Shown piece after piece: positions 47,252 through 56,255 of a DNA stretch of 64,000 nt. The notes beneath the pieces are model-generated. The model made no database searches. It had not been told where the DNA came from and was given only the letters and a program-made list of their open reading frames with translations. This stretch comes from Pelagomonas calceolata (lineage: Eukaryota > Sar > Pelagophyceae > Pelagomonadales > Pelagomonadaceae), in NCBI GenBank assembly GCA_918797485.1, contig CAKKNE010000003.1:1240001-1304000 (forward strand), given 5' to 3'. The position numbers and the translations under genes were made by a program. Numbering within the stretch: the stretch's first letter is position 1; every line of letters starts with the position of its first letter.

Positions 47252-48646
47252 TCATTTAACACTCGGCGGAGGAAAGCTCCGCGCCGCGTCGCGCCACGCC
47301 TGGGTGGCGCGGCCCGCGGCCTCGTGGGCCGCGAGGGCCGCGTCGCGGAAGCTTGACGCGCGGGCCTCTTGTTCGAGCGTCGCCGCCGCTCGCCGAGTCA
47401 GCAGCGCCACGGACCGGGCGAAGGTGCCGTACTGTTCTATCTCGTGGTAGTGCGCGCGCGCCCGACAGGCCGCGGCGTACGCGTCGCCGGCCGCCGCGAC
47501 GGCGACGCGCTCCCGCGGGTCGAGGGGCCTCATTCTTGGATCGTCGGAGCGGTACCAGTTGCCGTCCGTTTTGTCGATCTTGTAGCGGTAGCCGCTCCGG
47601 TGCGTCGGCTTCATGTACGACGGCGTCGCGTCGACCTCGGCGTCGACGCCGGATGCGCGCGGCGGCGCGTCGGGCGCCGTCGAGGCGGCCTGGCCGGGCC
47701 GGGCGCGGGGCGGCGACGTCGACGCGTCGTGGACGAAGCGCCGCGCCGCGTCGCTCGGCGACTCGCCCGGCCGGCGGTCGAGGAAGTCGTCGTCGCGCGC
47801 CCGGGCCGCGGCGCGGCGCGCGTCGGCGTAGCGCGTGCTCATGGCGGACACGACCCACGGGTCCGGGCCCGGCGGCGACGGCGGCGCCGCCGCGGTTGGC
47901 TTCTTGCCCTTGCCGCGGGCCGCGCCCGCCCGCGCCGCCGGGGCGCCTCGGCCCGCCCGCGCCGCCGGGGCGCCTCGGCCCGCCCGCGCCGCCGGGGCGC
48001 CTCGGCCCAGAATCACGTTCGAGGCGGCCGCCGCCGCCGACACGGCCTCGGCGGCGTTGTCGAGGTCCCGCTCGGCGGCCTTCTGGGCCTCGGCGTCGCG
48101 GCGCCGCACCTCGGCCTTGGCCGCCTCGACGACCGAGAGCGCTTTGTCCAAGTGGTGCTCGGGCGTCTCGTCCGGCGGAGGTGGTGGCGGCGGCGCGACG
48201 TTGACGCAGAGGTCGCGCGCCCGGGCCCACCAGGGCTTCTCCGTCGGCGGCGGCGGCGGCGGCTTGTGCCGCCGCGGCCGCGTCGTCGGCCGCGCGCGCG
48301 GCTTGGGCTTCGGCGGCTCGGGCGCGGGCTTGGCACGGGCGCGCGCCGCGCGCGACGCCGTGCGGAACGCCGGCGCGGCCGGCACCGTCGGCGCGCGCCT
48401 CCGCGGCCGCGGCCGGCGCGGCGGCGTCCGCGACCGGCGCGGGAGCGGCTCCGCCTGGTCGCGCAGCAGGCCGCGCCAGGCGTCGTTCGCTTCCTTCATC
48501 GCGCGCGACTCCGCCCGGGCCTCGCGGTCCGGCGCCGGCGAGAACGTGTGCTGCGCGTCGGCCCAGGCGCGGTGCGCCGCCAGGGACCGCTCGTTACGCA
48601 CGTCGGCGGGGAGCCGCTGGGGCGGCAGGCGCGGGGCTACTGTCAT
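47252..48646 (-). CDS. Ala/Arg/Pro-rich protein of unknown function
   Basis: A 464-residue frame without an intron that I do not recognise. It has a basic Pro/Arg-rich half (about 65-145), a Lys/Pro stretch ending in EKPWWARARDLCVNVAPPP, a helical Ala/Glu region (about 165-205), and a GRGAPAARA triplicate. The C-terminus is better-structured (PSYMKPTHRSGYRYKIDKTD, NWYRSDDPRMRPL) and ends in Ala-rich helices. Tyr/Trp-containing C-terminal motifs suggest a real protein rather than a GC artefact. No signal peptide or membrane segment is seen. The stop lies 6 bp from that of the lumenal protein gene. Confidence 0.65.
   Translation of the reverse strand: MTVAPRLPPQRLPADVRNERSLAAHRAWADAQHTFSPAPDREARAESRAMKEANDAWRGLLRDQAEPLPRRSRTPPRRPRPRRRAPTVPAAPAFRTASRAARARAKPAPEPPKPKPRARPTTRPRRHKPPPPPPTEKPWWARARDLCVNVAPPPPPPPDETPEHHLDKALSVVEAAKAEVRRRDAEAQKAAERDLDNAAEAVSAAAAASNVILGRGAPAARAGRGAPAARAGRGAPAARAGAARGKGKKPTAAAPPSPPGPDPWVVSAMSTRYADARRAAARARDDDFLDRRPGESPSDAARRFVHDASTSPPRARPGQAASTAPDAPPRASGVDAEVDATPSYMKPTHRSGYRYKIDKTDGNWYRSDDPRMRPLDPRERVAVAAAGDAYAAACRARAHYHEIEQYGTFARSVALLTRRAAATLEQEARASSFRDAALAAHEAAGRATQAWRDAARSFPPPSVK
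47925..48006 (-). repeat. 27-bp tandem repeat, three units
   Basis: Three near-identical 27-bp units (CGCGCCGCCGGGGCGCCTCG, then GCCCGCC) coding GRGAPAARA three times in the unknown basic protein. Confidence 0.9.
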
Positions 48647-48842
48647 TTTCTGGGCGCGTTAAAGGACGCGGCGGCCGTAACGGTGGGTTGCTTGTTGGAG
48701 CCGAATGTGGGGCAGCCGGCGATGAAACGGCGCAGCACGCGGCGGAACCGCGGGCTTTTCGTGCGCGTGGTCTCCTCCCCCCGTCGATGTGACGGCGTGC
48801 GCAGCGCCGCGGATGTCGCGCTGCGCAACAGCGCCGAACGAA

Positions 48843-48862
48843 CTAGTGTCTTACCCCGCTAG
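48843..48862 (+). promoter_or_regulatory. CTAG-flanked intergenic motif, copy 12
   Basis: CTAGTGTCTTACCCCGCTAG, two bases shorter in the centre. It lies in a 285-bp divergent spacer, 70 bp upstream of the sulfotransferase start. Confidence 0.55.
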
Positions 48863-48931
48863 CAAGCGGCGCTGTGCGAATTAAGTGCGAGGGGGCAGCA
48901 TGTATGCCTCCCGGGGCTGCATGTAAACAGC

Positions 48932-49645
48932 ATGCGAGCGCTGCTCGTCGTGATGGCCGGTGCGGCGGCGGCGCACTGCCCACCAGTCATTGGCACTGGG
49001 CTGCCGAAAGCGGGCACGCGGTCGCTGGCGCACTACATGCAGCAGGCGCTCGGCTACGAGACCTATAAATTCGCCGGCGGCCTCGACTTTGAGCGCGACT
49101 TCATCCCGCTCGTCGTCGAGGGACGGAGAAGCGACAGCGTCGTCCTGAAAAACAAGACATTTTACGACGATTATCCGTGGTACGCCGCGCCGTGCGCGTT
49201 CGCGAAGACGACCACCGCTCGCTTCGTCGTGATGGAGCGAAACTGCAGCGCCTGGGCGGCGTCGGCCATCCATCAGCTTTTTTGTCGATGGCTTCGCGGC
49301 GGCTGCGTTTCTGGCGGGTTCAACGCGAGCACGACCAGGTTCGGGTATCAAGTCACGTTCCATCACTTCGAGCGGCTGGCGAGCGGCTTAATCGACGACG
49401 CCTGCCGGTCACAGCGCGACGTGTGCGGCGGCGACACGCGGCTGGTGCCTCGATTCGTGGCGGCGTGCGAGGCGCACTCCCGACTCGTCCGAGACTGCGT
49501 TCCTCCGTCGCGGTTATTCGCGGCGCGACTCGACGTTTCCTTCAATCGCACTGGGCTTGAAGGGCTGGGGCACTTTCTGGAGTGCCAATATAAAAAGCCT
49601 CCGGATGAGAGTTGGGGCGTTTTTGGGCAGCGGGGCGTAACATGA
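48932..49645 (+). CDS. sulfotransferase-family protein, secreted or lumenal
   Basis: A 237-residue, intronless protein. A short hydrophobic leader (MRALLVVMAGAAAAHC) precedes VIGTGLPKAGTRSLAHYMQQ, the PAPS-binding P-loop-like motif of the Sulfotransfer_4-type family (GLPKxGTxSL). RFVVMERNCSAWAASAIHQL is in place of the usual LxxRDPxxWxxS, so the 3'-phosphate site has the Arg but lacks the usual Asp-Pro. Several Cys and N-glycosylation sites (NKT, NCS, NAS, NRT) fit the secretory pathway. It is shorter than many family members and its acceptor is unknown. It is not similar to the sulfotransferase at 24639 beyond the motif. Confidence 0.75.
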   Translation: MRALLVVMAGAAAAHCPPVIGTGLPKAGTRSLAHYMQQALGYETYKFAGGLDFERDFIPLVVEGRRSDSVVLKNKTFYDDYPWYAAPCAFAKTTTARFVVMERNCSAWAASAIHQLFCRWLRGGCVSGGFNASTTRFGYQVTFHHFERLASGLIDDACRSQRDVCGGDTRLVPRFVAACEAHSRLVRDCVPPSRLFAARLDVSFNRTGLEGLGHFLECQYKKPPDESWGVFGQRGVT

Positions 49646-49671
49646 TTGCAAAACACAACAGCTTTAGACAT

Positions 49672-51327
49672 CTAGGACGGCGCAGCGCTCCGCAGCTCGC
49701 CGACGCGCCGAGCCAGTTCTGCGCCCGCCCAGCGCGGCCCGTCGCAGCGGGCCCCGAACCACCAGTTGACAGCGAGCGTTCTTGGTGCCTGATGAACTTC
49801 GTGCACCCAGCCGGCCGGGAGGTAGAGCAGGTCGCCCGGCCGCACGTCGGCCACGGCCGGCGCCGGCTCCGTCGCTGCGAGCGACGGCACGTCGAGCCAG
49901 TCGACGAGCTGCTCCGGTTGATCGTCGACCAGTCGCCACGACCCGTCGGCCTTAGTCCACCGCGCCGACACGCACGACGCGACCGGTAGCCAAGCGGGCG
50001 CAGTCGGCGGCAAGAGGAGGAACCGCTTCGCACCTTTCAAGACCAGGTACAAGTTCTCGAACGCGCGGTCGCGGTGCGCGCTTGTCACGCTCGCGGCGCC
50101 TCCATACCACACATTCACCGCGTCCGCCTTGGCCCGGCCGCTCTCGGCGAAGGCCCGCAGATACGCCGGCGGCAGCGGCCAGTCCTTCCGCGCCGCGACC
50201 CTCCTCGCCAGTTCGGGGAATTGGCTCAGCGAGCCGTCCTGGTCCGAGACGTAGAGCACGTCCTCGCCCTCTTCGTCGACGGCGGTCGGCTTCCCGCGGC
50301 GCACCTCCGGGCACGCGAGCCGCGGCCGGCCGTCGTTATGCGCACGATGGATGGCGTCCGCGCGGCCATCTGGCGTCGCCGAGACGCGGACGTCTTCGGC
50401 CTCGAAGAACGCCTCGACGGCCGCCGCGTCGCCGCCGTCGGCCAGGCGCAGGATCACCGGCCGCGACGCCGCGACGTAGTCCCTCAGGAAGCAGTAGGGC
50501 GACAGGTCCTCCAAGTCCACCCGTCGCACGGTCCGGTCGATCCACAGGTCCTCCGCGTCGCGCCTCGCCTGCGCCGCAACGTCGTCCAGGCCCTTCCGTG
50601 AGTCGAGCACGACCTCGACCTTGTTATTTGTCGCGCGCGGCTCGAGGCCGCGCGCAGTCTTGACCACAGACATCCACTTCCGCGTCCGCGCGGCGCCGGG
50701 CGAGCCCGGCGCCGCGCCGGCCGCGGCGGCGAGCGCGGCCGCGACGGCGGCGGCGTCGGCGTCGCGCAGCCTCGCCGCGGCCGCGGGCTGCGCCGCGTCG
50801 AGCGCGCGCAGCGCCGCCGCGCAGCCGTCGCGGCCGCCGCCCCGGACCCAGTCCTCGAGCATGCGCGCGAAGCCAGCGTTCGGCAGCGCCTGCGGCCGCC
50901 GCGCCTCGAGCCATGTCGTGGCCGCGGCCGGCGTTGCGAGCGCCTCGGGCAGGTACGCGAGCGCGTAGGCGAGCGACACGGCCGACGACCGCGACACGCC
51001 CCGCGCACAGTGCACGTAGCAGTTCAACCCGTCGAGCCGTGCGGCGTGCAGGAAGCGCACGGCGACGTCGAGGCGGTCCCGCAGCGCGTCGGCGGCGCCG
51101 GGCTCGTCGGCCACGGGCAGCCGCAGCCGCTTCCCGACCGAGGGGTGCTTCTGCTGGTCGACGCACGCGACGCCCAGCGACACCGCCGCGCCGATGCGCC
51201 ACTCGTCGAAGAAGCCGCCCTCCGCGTCGCTTAGCGGCTGCTTGCCGCCCTGCCAGAGGGCGCTCTTCGTGCCAGCCGTGCCGGGCAGCAGGAGGCTGGG
51301 CTTGCCGCCCATCAATGCGAGTAACAC
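49672..51327 (-). CDS. dual-specificity phosphatase fused to a JmjC domain
   Basis: A 551-residue single-exon protein. Residues about 20-175 form a DSP fold with the catalytic loop YVHCARGVSRSSAVSLAYAL (HCX5R, Cys about 107). An Ala-rich linker (about 180-215) leads to a JmjC/cupin-8 domain (about 265-545) resembling JMJD7-type lysyl hydroxylases. Its iron ligands appear as SAHRDRAFENLYLVLKGAKR (HxD) and PAGWVHEVHQ (distal His), with an NWWFG end. The first part would remove phosphate from proteins or lipids and the second would hydroxylate using 2-oxoglutarate and O2. One continuous reading frame links them, so a splice artefact is not needed. The start may be the Met at 51327 or at 51312. 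I know of no common protein with this order. Confidence 0.83.
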   Translation of the reverse strand: MLLALMGGKPSLLLPGTAGTKSALWQGGKQPLSDAEGGFFDEWRIGAAVSLGVACVDQQKHPSVGKRLRLPVADEPGAADALRDRLDVAVRFLHAARLDGLNCYVHCARGVSRSSAVSLAYALAYLPEALATPAAATTWLEARRPQALPNAGFARMLEDWVRGGGRDGCAAALRALDAAQPAAAARLRDADAAAVAAALAAAAGAAPGSPGAARTRKWMSVVKTARGLEPRATNNKVEVVLDSRKGLDDVAAQARRDAEDLWIDRTVRRVDLEDLSPYCFLRDYVAASRPVILRLADGGDAAAVEAFFEAEDVRVSATPDGRADAIHRAHNDGRPRLACPEVRRGKPTAVDEEGEDVLYVSDQDGSLSQFPELARRVAARKDWPLPPAYLRAFAESGRAKADAVNVWYGGAASVTSAHRDRAFENLYLVLKGAKRFLLLPPTAPAWLPVASCVSARWTKADGSWRLVDDQPEQLVDWLDVPSLAATEPAPAVADVRPGDLLYLPAGWVHEVHQAPRTLAVNWWFGARCDGPRWAGAELARRVGELRSAAPS

Positions 51328-51388
51328 AGTGGTCCACCGGTAGCCGGAATGCCTCCGCAGCGCCGGCAGAGCCTCATGATCATCAGAC

Positions 51389-51412
51389 CTAGCGTACTCT
51401 GTGAGACACTAG
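51389..51412 (-). promoter_or_regulatory. CTAG-flanked intergenic motif, copy 13 (degenerate)
   Basis: CTAGCGTACTCTGTGAGACACTAG in two halves: CTAGCG and GAGACACTAG match, and the spacer is longer. It lies in a 305-bp divergent spacer, 62 bp from the phosphatase-JmjC start. Confidence 0.42.
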
Positions 51413-51632
51413 CCCAAACCCGAACTTTGGAAGCTTCTTGTACAAGGAGGATAAACAGCGACTCAAAGACGGCGCCAGGCCCTGGGCGAGGCGTCGCCCG
51501 CCGGCCAGGAGACGGCCGGCGAGAAGATCATACCAAAACAGACCACGCTCCACGCGCAAACGCGGTGTCGCGCGACAATACACACTGCCAACAGGACGCC
51601 ATCGACGGGCCGAGGCTGCTGCCCCGCGGAAC

Positions 51633-52676
51633 ATGATGATGCCCCCAAAACCATCCCAAAAAAACCAATCGAGGCCGGGCCGGCGCATGCCCTGGGAGCC
51701 CCGCATCCGCGTCGACGCCCGGGACATGGCGCGCGCCGAGATCCGGCCCCGCGCCGCGCCGCCCAAACCGAGGCGGCGCCGCGTCCACGTGCCGCGGCCG
51801 ACGCCGACGCGCGTCTCGAGCGAGGAGGACGACGCCGAGACGGACGCGGCCGCGGCCGTGGCGCTCGTCGTCGCCGCGGCCCAGGACGCCGAGACCGCGG
51901 ACGCGGCGACGGACGCGGCCGTCTGCCGGAGCCGGCCGCGCGGGCCCGACGACGACACGGTCTCGACGCTGACGACGCGGCGGCCGCCGGGCGAGCAGGG
52001 CACGGACGTCGAGGACGACGACGACGACCTGGCGGACGAGGCGTCTCCTAGAGATTTCGGGGCGGCGCTGGCGGATGCGCTCGCGCTCGCCGAGGACCCG
52101 CGCCACGCGGAACTGCTGACGCGCGTCCTCGAGGACTGCGTGGGAGGTAAGGAGGCCCCGCCACCCACTCCGCAAGCCTCGGTGGACGCGGCGCTCGAGA
52201 TCGCGGCGCTCCTCTCGGCCGACGCCGCGGGCGAGATCGCGCGGCGCCGGTCCGTCGACTCGCTGGATAAGAGCGCCCGCAAGTCGCCGCCGCCGCCCGC
52301 GCCGGCGACGTCGAAGGCCGTCGTCGCGCCGCCGCCCGCGCCGCCGCGGCGGCGCCGCGTGGCCCAGTCTTTGGTAGATTTGCAGCGCGACCGCATCCAG
52401 GAGCGCGCGGGTTTAAGAGCGGCCGTCGGCCGCGCGGAGGCGGCGTACCGGCGCCTCCTCGCGCGCGCGGGCCGCGAGGCCGACGCGGCCGGCGTGGCCA
52501 AGCGGGCGACGAACCGCGCGCTCGTCGCGGCGATGAAGGAGGTCGAGGCCGCGTCGCTCGCGCTGAAGCGCTACGACGCGCGGTCCGCGCGGCGGCGCGC
52601 TAGGCCCCACGTCCGGCCGCCCTTAGATTTGTCGCTCGACGCGCCCGTGAAGCGGAAACCCCCCACGAAGAAGTAA
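51633..52676 (+). CDS. basic/acidic low-complexity protein of unknown function
   Basis: A 347-residue intronless frame. It starts MMMPPKPSQKNQSRPGRRMP and has basic RR clusters, an acidic stretch (EEDDAETD, DVEDDDDDLADEASP) and Ala-rich helices. A likely coiled-coil near the end (LVDLQRDRIQERAGLRAAVG...LKRYDARSARRRARPH) is followed by KRKPPTKK. I recognise no domain. The frame extends upstream to 51438; the ATG at 51633 is chosen because the upstream part overlaps the divergent promoter region. Lys/Arg clusters would suit a nuclear location, but this is only compositional. Confidence 0.6.
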   Translation: MMMPPKPSQKNQSRPGRRMPWEPRIRVDARDMARAEIRPRAAPPKPRRRRVHVPRPTPTRVSSEEDDAETDAAAAVALVVAAAQDAETADAATDAAVCRSRPRGPDDDTVSTLTTRRPPGEQGTDVEDDDDDLADEASPRDFGAALADALALAEDPRHAELLTRVLEDCVGGKEAPPPTPQASVDAALEIAALLSADAAGEIARRRSVDSLDKSARKSPPPPAPATSKAVVAPPPAPPRRRRVAQSLVDLQRDRIQERAGLRAAVGRAEAAYRRLLARAGREADAAGVAKRATNRALVAAMKEVEAASLALKRYDARSARRRARPHVRPPLDLSLDAPVKRKPPTKK

Positions 52677-52715
52677 TAAACTTTGGCAACTTATGCGACG
52701 ACGAAGAGCCTATGT

Positions 52716-54711
52716 TCAAGAGTGCGAGCCGGCGCGCTGGCGCAATTCCACATCCTTCGGATTCGCTTCGATGTCGTCGACGAGCGCCGTCTTCGACGAC
52801 ACGCGCGTCACGCCGCCGTCGAGCGCGTCCGCGGCGCCCTTGACCGCCGGCCCCGCCAGCTGGATGAACTTCTTGTCGTCGGCCGACACGCCGATGATCT
52901 CGAAGGACTTCTCGACCTTCTCGTAGCGCGCCGCGACGTCGGCGAGCGCGTCGACGGCCGTGTAGTCCGCCACCGCGCTTCTTGATAAATCCACGACGCA
53001 CTTCTGGGGGTCCGCGCCCGGCGTGAACGCCCGCGCGAAGTCCTTCGACGTGCCGAAGAAGAGGGGTTGTAATGGTTGGTACACGACGCAGCCCGGGCCA
53101 TTCGTGCCCTTGACCACCTGGAACCGCGCGCCGCGGTTCCAGGCGTCGAACGTCGACAGGACGACCGTGCCCACCACCACACCCACGGCCAGATTGAAAT
53201 ACACCGCGAGCACCGTCGTCAGCACGATGACGAACGCGTCGGCCTTCGGGATCCGCGGCAAGGGCCCCGCGACGCGCTCCACGCACTTGAGTAGGCTTTC
53301 GGGCAACACGTGCGACGCCAGCATCGGGAACGTCTGCCAGTTGAATGTTGAGAGTACGACCATAAACAGCACGCCTGTCAGGGTGCCAATGGGCACCGTC
53401 GAGATGACCGGCGACAGCGCCACCACAAAGAACAGCATGAGGATGCCCGCCGTCGCGCCCGACAGCCTTCCACGGGCGCCGTTCACGGAAATGTTGATCG
53501 TCGACTGGCCGATCATGGCGTCGCCGCCCATGGCCCCGAACAAGCCGGAGACGGCGTTCGCGACGCCTTGCGCCACGCATTCTTGGTTCGAGCGGAAGAC
53601 GGACGGTAGGGTCTCCGTGATCTCGTCGCAGGCCTGCAGCGTCATCACGGACTCAATCAAACCGACGAACGTCAGGGAAATGCCGTACTGGAAGATGACG
53701 CCCCACTCGCCGTTCCCGTTCGAGGGTACCTGGGGCAGGTGGTAGCGCGGGAACGCGCCCTTGAGCTGCTCCGTGCCGCCGACGGTCCGCGTCGAGACCC
53801 CAAACCCCTCGCGGTTCACGTAGTGCTCCCAGAGCGTGCCGAAGATGATGGCGACCAGCGACGACGGTAACAACCGTTGGTACTTCTGGGGGATGACCTT
53901 GGGCCAGCCGACCATGATGGCCATCGTGAACGCGACCAACAGCAGCCTGTGTGGAAATCAAATTTCGGGCGCGCCACGCCGTCGACGCCATTCTGTCTCC
54001 GCAATGATAACCTAACTCGCTGGTTGACTTCCACACAGACAACAACGTGAGCCAGGTCTTCGCCGCGTCCTCGCCGCCCAATTCCATCCACCGCCGCTCG
54101 TTCTCCTTGCAGTCCGAGAAGTAGTCCGGCGACGATGGCGCGGTCGCCTTGGCGTAGGGACACTTCTTAAAAGCTCCGAACTGCGCGTAGAAAATGACGA
54201 TACCTAAGCCATTCATGAAGCCGACCATACAAGGTTTGGAGATGAGCTTGACCAATTTGGCCAGCTGAAACAGGCCGCATAGCGTTTGTAAGATGCCGCA
54301 CACCAGCACCGTCATCAGCAGGTGGTTGAAACGGTCGCCCTTCGAGTAATCGGATAAGGGACCGGAGTCGGCCATGAGGTCTTTAATCACGACGGCCATG
54401 GCGCCCGCCGCGCCGGAGATCATGCCTTCCTTGCCCCCAATCACGGCCGTGATGAACCCCAGGAAGAACGTCGAGTACAAACCGACTAAAGGAGGAACGC
54501 CCGCCACAAAGCTAAACGCGACCGACTCGGGCACCTGCATGACCGCCACGGTGATGCCGCTGAGCACCTCGTTCTTGAACGATTCGGGATTGTTCTTGTA
54601 GTGCGTGAGGGAGTCGACGGCGTACTTCGGCAACGAGAACCCGGTGAGGATCTCCCATGCCGACTCTTCCGCGGCCTTGACCTCCTGAGCGTCGGCGAGG
54701 TCACTGTCCAT
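52716..54711 (-). CDS. SulP-family sulfate/anion permease with STAS domain
   Basis: Exons in transcript order are 54711-54047 and 53946-52716, giving 631 residues. The membrane part (about 40-465) has the SulP landmarks: VLSGITVAVMQVPESVAFSF, GLYSTFFLGFITAVIGGKEG and SGLFGAMGGDAMIGQSTIN. The C-terminal STAS domain (about 500-610) includes CVVDLSRSAVADYTAVDALADV, with the usual D-x-S near the phosphorylation site. Such proteins import sulfate or bicarbonate across the plasma or plastid envelope membrane. The GMGG/NISVNG features resemble the bacterial-type SulP branch, so the anion is uncertain. The introner splits helix T-L-L-LVAF, and splicing restores AKTWLTLLLVAFTMAIMV. Confidence 0.92.
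53947..54046 (-). mobile_element. introner in the SulP gene, 100 nt
   Basis: Plus-strand left CTGTGTGGAAATCAAATTT, right GGTTGACTTCCACACAG, core CACGCCGTCGACGCC with the second stem arm mostly lost. The flanks ACAGCAGC and ACAACAAC are a diverged 8-bp duplication. In the gene's sense, the donor GTTGTTGT is the duplication and the acceptor CACACAG is the TIR. Confidence 0.92.
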
Positions 54712-55038
54712 TATTGTTGTGGGGGGGCTTTTGCACATGCACCGTTGGTGGGCTCTTTTTTTGGCCGCGGGGCGGCACTCCTTTTTGCTGCGTTTCGATG
54801 GCTGCGATGCGGCGTAGTAACCGGGCTGCGTGCAATTGCTTGCACAGCGGGGCGCGCGGCGACATACACATCACTGCCTCGACCGCTAGAGCCGCGACCG
54901 CTAGCGGGGGCGCGCGCTACGCGTAGTTAGTGCGGTGAGGCCAGTCCACTAGTGCTAGCACGTAGTTAGTGCGGTGAGGCCAGGAAAGATACAAGGCGAG
55001 TCGGTCGAGAAATAAGTTAGGAGCCGGAGCTACGTAGT
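54712..55038. other. intergenic spacer with a 23-bp direct repeat
   Basis: 327 bp upstream of the SulP gene. CGTAGTTAGTGCGGTGAGGCCAG in two pieces (CGTAGTTAGTGC, GGTGAGGCCAG) occurs at 54922-54944 and again at 54961-54983, separated by a CTAG-containing 16-bp stretch (CACTAGTGCTAG). Several GCTAG words nearby recall half copies of the CTAG motif. Confidence 0.55.
54922..54983. repeat. two 23-bp direct repeats, 39-bp period
   Basis: Perfect 23-bp copies at 54922-54944 and 54961-54983. They could be operator-like sites for the SulP gene, or a local duplication. Confidence 0.85.
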
Positions 55039-55878
55039 TCACCCGAAGGTGATCGACGACCGTCCCCCGGGCGGCGCGAGCACGCGGCACGACGGCCGGT
55101 CGGAAATGCAGTTGCCCACGTTCTGGCCGCCGTTGCCGTTCGCCCCGCCGTACGACGCGACGCCCGAGGTCGGCGCCCGCGCGAGGGACCGGTTCGCGTA
55201 GGCCTCGCGCGCGTTGGTGTCCGGGCGCCGCGGCTGCCCGAGGTACGCCTCGAGGTGGTCCGCGCGGTCCTGCACGACCTGCTCACGGCGCCGCTGCTGC
55301 ATGATCTCGTCCTCGACTTCGCGCCGCAGCGCGGCGCTCTCCCGTGCGACGCGGGCGTCGTCCTCCGCATCCGCGCGACGCCTAGAATGGCGCTCGTTCG
55401 CCTTGCGTTCCTCGTTCGCCCGGATCTGCGCCTCGATGTCACGGCGGTACCGCTCCTTCGAGTTCATGTCTTCCATCGACGCGCGGGCGTGAGCTGGCCG
55501 CTGGTAGCGCGGCTCCGGCGCGCCGGCGTCGGCGATGGCCCAGGACGTCTCGCCGCCGGGCGGCGCCGAGACCTTGATCTCGGGGCGCCGGAGGCGGGGC
55601 TGCCCCAATTGCTCGTCGGTGGGCTCCAATTGCAGCGGCGGCCGGGCGAAGGGGTCTTTGATGGGCGACGACTGCTTGTGCGGCTGCGCGAAGAGGTCGT
55701 GGCGGCCGGCGTCCGGCGTGGCAAGCTGGGGCTGCCGCTGCTGCTTGAGGGCGTTGCGCCGCCGCGACTCCTCCCAGCGCGCCAGGCGGGCGGCCATGTT
55801 GCTAGGCGCTACTGTGCCTGTTTCCGTGGCGAAAATGCGCCGTCTTTTGACGCGCGAAGGCGTCGCGTGATCAGGCAT
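55039..55878 (-). CDS. coiled-coil protein of unknown function
   Basis: A 279-residue protein starting MPDHATPSRVKRRRIF. A second Met 26 residues later (MAARLARWEESRRRNALK) is an alternative start. The middle is Pro-rich. A strongly charged helix, KERYRRDIEAQIRANEERKANE, continues to EVEDEIMQQRRREQVVQDR (about 145-215). The end is Gly/Asn-rich (ASYGGANGNGGQNVGN). The helix resembles the Arg/Glu helices of CSPP1/CCDC66-type ciliary microtubule proteins, but I cannot confirm it. The frame stays open to 56166. The ATG at 55878 is preferred because the upstream part lies in the spacer that drives the next gene. Confidence 0.6.
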   Translation of the reverse strand: MPDHATPSRVKRRRIFATETGTVAPSNMAARLARWEESRRRNALKQQRQPQLATPDAGRHDLFAQPHKQSSPIKDPFARPPLQLEPTDEQLGQPRLRRPEIKVSAPPGGETSWAIADAGAPEPRYQRPAHARASMEDMNSKERYRRDIEAQIRANEERKANERHSRRRADAEDDARVARESAALRREVEDEIMQQRRREQVVQDRADHLEAYLGQPRRPDTNAREAYANRSLARAPTSGVASYGGANGNGGQNVGNCISDRPSCRVLAPPGGRSSITFG

Positions 55879-56255
55879 TGACAGGCAACGCCAAACGTCG
55901 GAACCCGAATTGAGTTGGAAAAGGGAGAATGCTACACCGAATTTAGCTGTCGCAGGTATGTTCCGTCGTGGGTAGATCTCTTGCGTCTTTTTCTCTGTGT
56001 TTTGGTTAACAGCTTTTGCAAGCCAAGCTTGGAGGAAGAGAGCAAGCTCTGCGAGAGCCTGCTCGAAAGAGCTGCCATTCCTGCGCGGAAGCTGAGGACA
56101 CATACTTGCGGCTGCCCCGGGCGTCCTGCGTCGCTGCCCGTCGTTCATTGGCCCCCATAGCGCCACACAAGCTGCAGCCCTCAGCCCTGAGCAGGGTTAG
56201 CCCACCGCACACGACACGCAGCACGCCATCGACGCGCGGATAGCGCACACGTGCG
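55879..56255. other. divergent promoter region without the CTAG motif
   Basis: 377 bp between the coiled-coil protein and the GFA-like gene. Just before the GFA ATG lies AGCACGCCATCGACGCGCGG (56218-56237), which matches the introner core. This may be a 5'-UTR introner relic. Confidence 0.45.

Noticed and set aside
47369-48862. 497-codon plus-strand Arg/Gly-rich frame
   Set aside because: Antisense of the basic protein at 47252-48646; only GC-driven Arg, Gly and Ala, and no motif.
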